The notes beneath the pieces were generated by a model. That model saw only the letters and a list, made by a program, of their open reading frames with translations. It was not told the origin of the DNA and made no database searches. From contig CBDUQS010000050.1 in NCBI GenBank assembly GCA_965369815.1, forward strand, positions 1-6,646: a stretch of 6,646 nucleotides of DNA, written 5' to 3'. The stretch's first letter is position 1; each line of letters opens with the position of its first letter. A program made the position numbers and the translations under genes. This document shows, piece by piece, positions 1 through 5,241 of the stretch. Origin of the DNA: DAOWGG01 sp965369815 (lineage in GTDB: Bacteria > Patescibacteriota > Gracilibacteria > UM-FILTER-43-11).

Positions 1-917
1 CCGCCAATTCGTGCAACAATCACGGAACTTGCGACGATTCCTCTGGGGTCGTTTCTTGCTCCTGTAGCACGGAGTACATCGGAGCCACCTGTGAAGCCTG
101 CGCAAGCGGGTATCAGGATCTGGATTCCGATGGTGAGTGTCTGGCTACCTGCAGCACTGCCAATCTGAATTGCTCCGGAAACGGTGCATGTTCGGATGTT
201 TCGGGCACAGCTCTTTGTGTCTGTAACGCCGGTTATGCTGGCAACCAGTGCGATGTTTGCGCCAACGGCTACCATGTCGATGGCACATCCTGCGTCATCG
301 ATCAGACCTGCACCGCCAATTCGTGCAACAATCACGGAACTTGCGACGATTCCTCTGGGGTCGTTTCCTGTTCCTGTAGCACGGAGTACGTTGGTACAAC
401 CTGCGCTTCCTGTGCTTTCGGGTATCAGGATAACGATGGTGACGGTCAGTGTACGGCTAACTGCAGTGTGGCACCGCCCAACTGCAATAGTCATGGCACC
501 TGCTCCGATTCGTCGGGAACCCCCCTTTGCGTTTGTAGCACTGGTTGGGACCCGTTGAACGATTGTGCGACTTGCGCTGCCGGTTACCATACCGAAGGCG
601 TGGATTGCGTGATTGATGAAACTTGCGCCGCCGCTTCCTGCAATTTCCGCGGGACTTGCGATGACACGAGTGGAGCCATTCAGTGCACCTGCAACATCGA
701 GTACACGGGTGACACCTGTGACACCTGCGACACGGGCTACCAAGACGCCGATGGGAACACGGACTGTGAACCCACCTGCGCCACGTCGGCCCTCAACTGC
801 AACAGTCACGGCATGTGTTCTCATATGAGCGGAAGTCCCGTTTGTGTGTGTGACACCCGCTACACCGGAATGACCTGCGAACAGTGTCAGCCAGACTACT
901 TTAACTGGCCCACATGC
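1..917 (+). repeat. Three tandem EGF-module doublets (A-B)x3, period 312-315 bp
   Basis: Doublet 1 covers 3-305 (A1 3-140, B1 141-305, first residues outside the window). Doublet 2 covers 306-620 (A2 306-452, B2 453-620). Doublet 3 covers 621-917 (A3 621-767, B3 768-917). Equivalent A modules lie 312 bp apart (A1 to A2) and 315 bp apart (A2 to A3). Bases 1-77 match 313-389 at 75 of 77 positions, with differences only at 56 and 59. A3 is clearly diverged. The higher-order unit is therefore about 104-105 residues, and A modules resemble each other more than they resemble the adjacent B modules. This points to duplication by doublets. Confidence 0.9.
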
Positions 918-1592
918 AGTCCTTTCCTCAGTACGGTGTCTGCTACCCTCAGTACTGGACAGACCACGGAGATGAATTTCGGAAACGGAGGATATATTCT
1001 CCTGAAGCACGCCCTGAGTGCAGATTCTACCGGCAATACGGCAACCGTCCGTCTGGCCTACCGAATTCAGCTTTCAGGAGTTCAGGCTTCGAGTTTCATT
1101 CTGTTCCGAAACGGAAGTACTCAACTGACGGGTGGAGGCATTCAGGTAGCAAAGCTCACCCCCATCGTGGTGGTTCCGGATCAGGAAATCATCGTGGTTG
1201 TCGCTTTCTACGTGGAAGAGATGACCATCCAAGGAACTTCCAATGAGTACCACCTGAATGCCAATATCACTGGTCTGGACACGGGAGACAGTGTTACTGT
1301 CACCCTGCTGACCGACGACACGCCTACATCGACCCTTAATGGTGCACGGTTTGGGTACGTCTGGAACAGCACCGTGTCGGAAGACATGCTGTTCATGGGT
1401 CAGCTCGGTCTGAATCAGAGCGCCACCCCGTGGTTCGTTTGGTCTGGTATGAAAGACATCTCTGGCTATACCTATCCAAATATCGGAAGCGGTGGAAACA
1501 TCCTGACATCAGGAAGCGCCCACTTCTCCGACAGCTACGAAATTCGATCTCAGTTGTCTGGCATCCAGAACACGGCTACCAAGACCAACTGA
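1..1592 (+). CDS. Secreted/surface protein with EGF-like repeat doublets, 5' truncated
   Basis: The frame is open from base 3 to a TGA at 1590-1592, so 529 C-terminal residues are visible and the start lies outside the window. Residues 1-305 form six EGF-like modules of the pattern C-x(6)-C-x(8)-C-x-C-x(7-8)-C-x(2)-C-x-x-G-Y, most ending in an acidic/Gly turn and another Cys. They alternate between two types, A (SCNNHGTCDDSSG type) and B (LNCNSHGxCSxxSG type). The last 224 residues contain no cysteine and are rich in Thr, Ser, Gly and beta-branched residues, as expected of extracellular beta-sandwich domains. No LPxTG motif, C-terminal hydrophobic anchor or lipobox is visible. Disulfide-rich modules imply export, and a role in adhesion or cell contact is only inferred. 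Base composition is much richer in GC than the rest of the window. Similar modules occur in large surface proteins of several bacterial groups, so the family match does not fix the function. Confidence 0.88.
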   Translation, partial: ANSCNNHGTCDDSSGVVSCSCSTEYIGATCEACASGYQDLDSDGECLATCSTANLNCSGNGACSDVSGTALCVCNAGYAGNQCDVCANGYHVDGTSCVIDQTCTANSCNNHGTCDDSSGVVSCSCSTEYVGTTCASCAFGYQDNDGDGQCTANCSVAPPNCNSHGTCSDSSGTPLCVCSTGWDPLNDCATCAAGYHTEGVDCVIDETCAAASCNFRGTCDDTSGAIQCTCNIEYTGDTCDTCDTGYQDADGNTDCEPTCATSALNCNSHGMCSHMSGSPVCVCDTRYTGMTCEQCQPDYFNWPTCSPFLSTVSATLSTGQTTEMNFGNGGYILLKHALSADSTGNTATVRLAYRIQLSGVQASSFILFRNGSTQLTGGGIQVAKLTPIVVVPDQEIIVVVAFYVEEMTIQGTSNEYHLNANITGLDTGDSVTVTLLTDDTPTSTLNGARFGYVWNSTVSEDMLFMGQLGLNQSATPWFVWSGMKDISGYTYPNIGSGGNILTSGSAHFSDSYEIRSQLSGIQNTATKTN

Positions 1593-1612
1593 TTTCACTG
1601 AGAGAACCTCGC

Positions 1613-1668
1613 TCCAGTCTCTCTCCATCACGCTTCGGCAATGATGGGGGGAGGCTGGGCTCGTTTTT
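1613..1668 (+). terminator. Intrinsic terminator with UUCG tetraloop after the EGF-repeat gene
   Basis: The arm 1613-1630 pairs with 1642-1659 without a bulge: 18 pairs, five of them G-T wobbles. Above an asymmetric internal loop, GC at 1632-1633 pairs with GC at 1638-1639 around a TTCG tetraloop (1634-1637) closed by C-G, the most stable tetraloop class. Five T residues follow at 1664-1668. The hairpin starts 20 nt after the TGA stop, which fits Rho-independent termination of the upstream gene and supports TGA being a true stop. Confidence 0.85.
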
Positions 1669-1678
1669 AAGGTACAAA

Positions 1679-1689
1679 TATGATAGAAT
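1679..1689 (+). promoter_or_regulatory. Weak candidate -10 region for the membrane protein gene
   Basis: Two overlapping near-consensus hexamers, TATGAT (1679-1684) and TAGAAT (1684-1689), each differ from TATAAT at one position. No convincing -35 box lies 16-18 bp upstream, where the preceding terminator sits. If TAGAAT is used, transcription would begin near 1696, exactly at the start of the 18-bp palindrome, giving a leader of about 39 nt. The call rests on the -10 alone. Confidence 0.3.
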
Positions 1690-1695
1690 ACCTCC

Positions 1696-1713
1696 GATCT
1701 CAGATCTGAGATC
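1696..1713. promoter_or_regulatory. 18-bp perfect palindrome with three GATC sites, operator- or leader-hairpin-like
   Basis: GATCTCAGATCTGAGATC equals its own reverse complement over all 18 bases. It holds GATC at 1696, 1703 and 1710, one every 7 bp. It lies 21 bp upstream of the ATG at 1735 and just downstream of candidate -10 hexamers. As DNA it could bind a dimeric regulator. As RNA it could fold into a 7-bp stem with a GAUC loop. It is not a terminator, because no T-run follows. Confidence 0.5.
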
Positions 1714-1734
1714 TTATAGCTGAAATATTGTTTT

Positions 1735-2679
1735 ATGGATGTTCGCGATATTGTCCGAAAAGCATGGCAGGTAACACAAGTTCATTTAAAGAAACTGATT
1801 TGGTATGGATCCGTACCCGCTTTTTTTACCATTGTGGTGAGCAGTGTTTATTTGGGTTATCAGTATAACGCTTTTAATCATTCAGCAGCACTTGGGGGTG
1901 TTCAAGAAATGAACTTAATGTCCAGCATCAGAACCGTTTGGGAAATTGTTAGTGGACATCCCATATTAGCCATTATGGCAATTCTTTTGGTGGTAACCAT
2001 TTTTGGTGGATATACCCTTACACCACCTATCTTTAGGGCTACTTTGATTCAGGCGCTGATGCGAATTAAAAATTACGAATCCATCACAGGGTCTTTCGAA
2101 ATTGGAGTTCGGCGCTTTTTTCCAATGTTCGAATTCGCTTTAATAACGGGTTCATTTAGTATTATTACGGTATTTACCGAATCATCCTTTATTTTACGAT
2201 GGTGGGGTGAAAAAATGTTTTTCTTAGCCCTTCCTATTCTATTGTTTATTGGAATGGTGGGGGTGATTGCCAGTTTTCTTTTTACTTACACTGAATATTT
2301 TATTGTTCTTGAAGACAAGCACATCATTGAATCCATTAAAGAGAGCGTTATTTTAGTGATTTCTAATCTTCGAAAGACAATCCTGATCTTTATTTTGATG
2401 CTTTTGATAGGAGTGCGAATTGTTTTAAATATTTTATTAGTGCTTTTCATCCCAATGCTAGTCGTTGGATTAGGCGGCTATTTCGCAACGACTTTTTTAC
2501 ACACAATTGGGCTTGTTATCTTAGGAATTCTTGGATTTATAGTATTATTGGTTGCCTCCTATTTAATGGGGCTTTTTAATGTATTTGCGACAGCGGTATG
2601 GGTCTTCACTTATTCAGCGCTCACCGAAAGAAGCCAGCATCATTCCAAAAAGAAGGAGGAAAAAGAATCCGAAGAATAA
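1735..2679 (+). CDS. Polytopic membrane protein of unknown function
   Basis: This 314-residue protein is dominated by hydrophobic helices at roughly residues 23-42, 76-96, 130-148, 161-184, 213-247 (long, perhaps two segments) and 253-297 (perhaps two), so about six to eight transmembrane segments. A short amphipathic N-terminus contains an aromatic/basic patch (residues 9-24). A soluble loop at 185-213 carries the pattern TEYFIVLEDKHIIESIKES. The C-terminus (298-314) is a charged Lys/Glu/His cytoplasmic-type tail. The loop pattern recalls uncharacterised integral membrane proteins of small-genome bacteria, but I recognise no catalytic motif and assign no function. ATG at 1735 is the only plausible start, since an in-frame TAG stands at 1717-1719 with no other start between. 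No Shine-Dalgarno motif precedes it. The gene converges on elp3 with a 7-bp gap. Confidence 0.85.
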   Translation: MDVRDIVRKAWQVTQVHLKKLIWYGSVPAFFTIVVSSVYLGYQYNAFNHSAALGGVQEMNLMSSIRTVWEIVSGHPILAIMAILLVVTIFGGYTLTPPIFRATLIQALMRIKNYESITGSFEIGVRRFFPMFEFALITGSFSIITVFTESSFILRWWGEKMFFLALPILLFIGMVGVIASFLFTYTEYFIVLEDKHIIESIKESVILVISNLRKTILIFILMLLIGVRIVLNILLVLFIPMLVVGLGGYFATTFLHTIGLVILGILGFIVLLVASYLMGLFNVFATAVWVFTYSALTERSQHHSKKKEEKESEE

Positions 2680-2686
2680 TTAAAAT

Positions 2687-4324
2687 CTATTTATCGGTAG
2701 ATAGGCCCTTAATCATGTAGGTTCCCTCTAGGTGGTAGCCTAGTTTTTGGTAATACCCACGAGTTCCAATCGCGGCGATCACGGCTATTTTTTGAAACCC
2801 AGCCTCTTTAGCCAAGTCTTCCGCCTTCTCCATCAGCTGTCGCCCAAAACCAAGATGCTGAGTTTTAGATTTTATTCCTCCCGATTCATCCAGCGTTTCT
2901 TGTCGCCCATACACATGAAGCTCACGAATCAGAGCGGCTCCTTTAAGCTCTTCGAAAAGCGGTTTAAAGTTAGGATCAGGGAAGCGTAAACGACACAGTC
3001 CAATCAGTTTATCTTGCTCAGGATCTTCGATCTGAATAAAGAGTTCTTCCCCCTCATTCGCTTTGTAATTTGTAATTCTTAATTCATAATTCTTAATTGA
3101 GAAATCAGAAATTTCTCGACATCGGATGCATCGACATTCCACTCCCATTCGTTGCATGATCTGGCGGAGGTTTGATTTTTTAGAGCCAAGAATAATGCTT
3201 TCAGCAGGAATGTCTCGGATGATCCGAATAATTCGACAATACTCAGGCACCGTACTCTTAACTTCAGCCACCACTTTTATCAGCTCATCATCTGTGTAGG
3301 CCGTGTGGATAGATGGATCTTCTTTTATCATTTTTTCTAAATCCGAGAATGGCGTGACCATTGTCGGATAAACTTTCAAATAGTCTGGTCGAAGCCCCTC
3401 ATTTTCAAACAAATCCCGTCCTGATTTCAAATCCGATTCCAGGCTAGCTGTCGGTAAATTTGGCATTAGATGATGGCACACTTTGAGCCCCACATCTCTA
3501 CAAAGCTGAGTCGCTCGGATCGATTCAACAAGACCATGACCCCGTTTATTAAATTCATTCACCTTATCATCTGTGGTTTGAACACCCAGCTCTATACCCG
3601 TTACACCATAGCTTCTTAATTTTATAATTTCCTCTTCATCCACCCAGTCTGGTCTTGTTTCCACCCACAGCCCCACACAGCGGATATCTGCTGTCTCATT
3701 TTTTTTAATCAAATCTTCCAAGTCCAGATCCTTAAATCCTTCATCTTCAAACTCTGTTATTGCTCCAGGACCTTCATTAAGTGCCAGATAAATTCCTTTT
3801 AAAAACCGCTGTCGGTACCATTCGGGAATCGCTCCCCAGGTTCCTCCCGCTGTTCGAATATCAATTTTAGTAACATCGTGCCCCTGAGCCACTAAGCCAT
3901 TCAGTCGAGCTTTAACCTGCTTATAAGAACTGAATTCATTGCGCACCGCTCTCATCATCGCGGGCTCATTGCTCAGATAACTCTTTGGCATCCCCTTTTC
4001 CGTTGGGCAAAAAATACATTCTCCTGGGCAACCCAAATCTTTCGTCAGCACGGTGATATTGGCAATCCCCGAAAGGGTACGGATTTTTCGTTTCTGAATC
4101 ACTTTGAGGACAGTAGATGAACTTTCTATTTTTCCCTCACTAACCAAATCCCGATAAGCCTGAACCAATTCCAGATTTTTAGGCAAAACCCCTCCATTTT
4201 TCTTGGTGATCTGATTGCGGATCAGCTTTAATTTTTTTTCATCCAAAACTTTCTCTTCTGAGAGTTTCAAAATAATTTTCTTGGCCAATGGAATCATTTC
4301 GGGGCGCACCGAATAAACCGACAT
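2687..4324 (-). CDS. elp3: Elp3-family tRNA U34 carboxymethyltransferase (radical SAM + GNAT)
   Basis: This 545-residue protein matches bacterial and archaeal Elp3, which acts without the other Elongator subunits. Elp3 uses SAM and acetyl-CoA to place a carboxymethyl group on C5 of wobble uridine 34 in the cytosol. An N-terminal helical tRNA-binding region (about 1-85) precedes the radical SAM core. The core carries Cys99, Cys103 and Cys106 (C-x3-C-x2-C) in GCPGECIFCPT, then KSYLSNEPAMMRA and the GVQTTDD segment (248-254). ECRCIRCREI (396-405, Cys397, Cys399 and Cys402) is the expected zinc-binding linker. The GNAT domain (about 428-545) shows ALIRELHVYG, the acetyl-CoA loop QHLGFGRQLMEKAE (489-502) and GYYQKLGY (523-530). 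Residues 408-421 between linker and GNAT come from a tandem heptamer repeat. ATG at 4322-4324 sits about 15 nt below a good promoter, with no Shine-Dalgarno motif. The gene is complete, with no missing key residue seen. Confidence 0.95.
   Translation of the reverse strand: MSVYSVRPEMIPLAKKIILKLSEEKVLDEKKLKLIRNQITKKNGGVLPKNLELVQAYRDLVSEGKIESSSTVLKVIQKRKIRTLSGIANITVLTKDLGCPGECIFCPTEKGMPKSYLSNEPAMMRAVRNEFSSYKQVKARLNGLVAQGHDVTKIDIRTAGGTWGAIPEWYRQRFLKGIYLALNEGPGAITEFEDEGFKDLDLEDLIKKNETADIRCVGLWVETRPDWVDEEEIIKLRSYGVTGIELGVQTTDDKVNEFNKRGHGLVESIRATQLCRDVGLKVCHHLMPNLPTASLESDLKSGRDLFENEGLRPDYLKVYPTMVTPFSDLEKMIKEDPSIHTAYTDDELIKVVAEVKSTVPEYCRIIRIIRDIPAESIILGSKKSNLRQIMQRMGVECRCIRCREISDFSIKNYELRITNYKANEGEELFIQIEDPEQDKLIGLCRLRFPDPNFKPLFEELKGAALIRELHVYGRQETLDESGGIKSKTQHLGFGRQLMEKAEDLAKEAGFQKIAVIAAIGTRGYYQKLGYHLEGTYMIKGLSTDK
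2728..2748 (+). terminator. Candidate terminator of the membrane protein gene, inside the elp3 coding region
   Basis: CTAGG (2728-2732) pairs with CCTAG (2739-2743) around a 6-nt loop and is followed directly by five T residues (2744-2748). It lies 48 nt past the TAA of the plus-strand membrane protein gene and antisense to the last codons of elp3. The stem has only five strong pairs, so it is a modest candidate. No better hairpin was found downstream of that gene. Confidence 0.4.
3062..3103. repeat. Six tandem AT-rich heptamers inside elp3
   Basis: On the plus strand the units are TTTGTAA, TTTGTAA, TTCTTAA, TTCATAA, TTCTTAA and a degenerate TTGAGAA. The first five fit TTNNTAA. Six heptamers make 42 bp, exactly 14 codons, so the block keeps the elp3 frame. 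It encodes residues 408-421 (FSIKNYELRITNYK). I recognise NYELRITNY-type translations as a common by-product of short dispersed repeats in environmental bacterial genomes. The block lies in the linker between the zinc-binding cysteines and the GNAT domain, where extra residues can be tolerated. Confidence 0.85.
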
Positions 4325-4346
4325 AGGTATTTGTTAGAGTGAGGAT

Positions 4347-4375
4347 ATTTTAGAATTTTTTTAGATTTTTGGCAA
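4347..4375 (-). promoter_or_regulatory. Sigma70-like promoter of elp3
   Basis: On the minus strand TTGCCA (-35, 4370-4375) is followed after 17 bp by TAAAAT (-10, 4347-4352). Transcription would begin near 4340, giving a leader of about 15 nt before the ATG at 4324. The leader lacks a Shine-Dalgarno motif. The promoter sits wholly in the 78-bp gap after the nuclease gene, so elp3 can be transcribed on its own even though read-through from that gene is possible. Confidence 0.7.
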
Positions 4376-4402
4376 GAGGCTTCATACCTTTTAGTACTAA
4401 GT

Positions 4403-4999
4403 TTAGCACTCTCTCCATAGGCCAATGTGGCTATTTTGAGCCGCTTTTTCACGCTGAAGGTATAACGGTTTATTGACCGATGGATACTCACGAAAAACAG
4501 TTGCATAGCCATTGGCGACTAAATATTCACTCAAATCTAGGTATTGATTAGCAGAATTACCTATAAATACATAAACGTAGCGTAATTTTCGACCAAAATC
4601 ATCTTCATCACGATTGGTCAGATCAGGTTTTAAATAGACATATCTACCTCCCTTTAAGGCCATGCTGACAGCCGCAGTAGCCTCTGCGCCGAAACATTGT
4701 TCACTATAGCTTATGGTCGTTACTTCTGGCGTATTGATACCCAGAAGGCGAATTTGATATAACTTTCCATCAGAAAACCTTGCGAGCAATGTATCCCCAT
4801 CAAGTATAGCTGTAATAAGTACTTTTTCACTGCTTTTCAGATCAGAAAGAAAAAACGTCTTAGTCCGAGTATGGGGAAATTCATCAGCTACAGAAGTGGA
4901 AGGTTTTTCAGACACAGCAATAGGTTCAGCGTAGAGAGCTGAAGAAAGGGTCATTAAAACCAATAAGCTAATTAGTGATGTGAATAAAAAACGCTTCAA
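4403..4999 (-). CDS. Secreted staphylococcal-nuclease-like (SNase/thermonuclease) protein
   Basis: This 198-residue protein has an N-terminal signal peptide (basic MKR, hydrophobic 4-18, cleavage likely after Ala21 or Ala24, no lipobox) and a mature SNase OB-fold domain (about 58-197). The family hydrolyses DNA and RNA phosphodiester bonds with calcium. Active-site equivalents are visible: Asp67 and Asp69 in LDGDT (nuclease Asp19/Asp21), Arg84 (Arg35), Glu92 in NTPE (Glu43) and Arg137 in DDFGRKL (Arg87). Asn89 stands where S. aureus nuclease has the calcium ligand Asp40. GINTPE-type variants are known in this family, so activity is still likely. The only two cysteines, Cys102 (QCFGAEA) and Cys198 (the last residue), could form a disulfide outside the cell. 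The start is TTG at 4997-4999: an in-frame stop lies at 5024-5026, the next Met (16) would destroy the signal peptide, and the promoter start point is only about 20 nt upstream. Confidence 0.9.
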   Translation of the reverse strand: MKRFLFTSLISLLVLMTLSSALYAEPIAVSEKPSTSVADEFPHTRTKTFFLSDLKSSEKVLITAILDGDTLLARFSDGKLYQIRLLGINTPEVTTISYSEQCFGAEATAAVSMALKGGRYVYLKPDLTNRDEDDFGRKLRYVYVFIGNSANQYLDLSEYLVANGYATVFREYPSVNKPLYLQREKAAQNSHIGLWREC

Positions 5000-5025
5000 G
5001 AAAAAGGATTTTTTTAAAGAAGGCT

Positions 5026-5054
5026 ATTATATACTTCTATAGGCAATCTGTCAA
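5026..5054 (-). promoter_or_regulatory. Perfect consensus sigma70 promoter of the nuclease gene
   Basis: On the minus strand TTGACA (5049-5054) and TATAAT (5026-5031) are both exact consensus hexamers with the optimal 17-bp spacer. Transcription would start near 5019, about 20 nt before the TTG start at 4999. A 12/12 match is rare in natural genomes and predicts strong, housekeeping-factor-driven transcription. No Shine-Dalgarno motif follows. Confidence 0.88.
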
Positions 5055-5188
5055 TGTTAAAGGTAAAATGGCTTATTTAAACCAAAATATTACTATTAAC
5101 AATAGAAAAATTAGTATAAAGCTCGAAATGACAAAAAGGGTTTATTTCATTTCTTCCTCTAAAATCTAAACCTCTATCAACGATAAAC

Positions 5189-5214
5189 TGGAGCAGATTT
5201 ACAATCTATCTCCA
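5189..5214 (-). terminator. Candidate stem-loop terminator after the four-helix membrane protein gene
   Basis: Read on the minus strand, TGGAG pairs with CTCCA, and inside them AGATT pairs with AATCT around a GTA loop. A small asymmetric internal loop (AT against G) separates the two helices. The structure begins 28 nt after the TAG stop at 5242. Only GTTT follows, so the U-tract is poor and this may be a transcript-end stabiliser instead of a true intrinsic terminator. The rest of the AT-rich gap (5055-5188) shows only weak inverted repeats and no coding potential. Confidence 0.4.
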
Positions 5215-5241
5215 AGATATTTAAAAATCATGAATCGTGCA

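Noticed and set aside
184..558. Plus-strand open frame of 124 codons in the EGF region
   Set aside because: It is a shadow of the EGF-repeat frame: the product is a low-complexity Ala/Thr/Pro/Val string that follows the repeat period, while the other frame gives conserved Cys spacing. The frames at 613-828, 914-1246 and 1430-1723 are rejected for the same reason.
1..917. CRISPR-like periodic repeats
   Set aside because: The 312-315 bp period and continuous coding sense show protein repeats, not short direct repeats with unique spacers.
1599..1670. Extension of the EGF protein by TGA read-through
   Set aside because: The extra residues would be encoded across the terminator hairpin and have no repeat or domain character.
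2684..2705. Hairpin ATCTATT/GGTAGAT across the convergent stop codons as a terminator
   Set aside because: Two of the seven pairs are wobbles and no T-run follows on either strand.
4391..4400. 10-bp palindrome TTAGTACTAA just after the nuclease stop codon
   Set aside because: It is too short and AT-rich to stand out, has no usable loop as RNA, and lies away from promoter elements.
4294..4512. Minus-strand open frame of 72 codons between the nuclease and elp3
   Set aside because: It overlaps both genes, covers the elp3 promoter, has no start signal and resembles no protein. It is a chance frame.
5125..5153. Inverted repeat GAAATGA/TCATTTC in the AT-rich gap
   Set aside because: The loop is 15 nt and no T-run follows on either strand. 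AT-rich sequence makes such repeats common, so neither a terminator nor an ncRNA can be supported.
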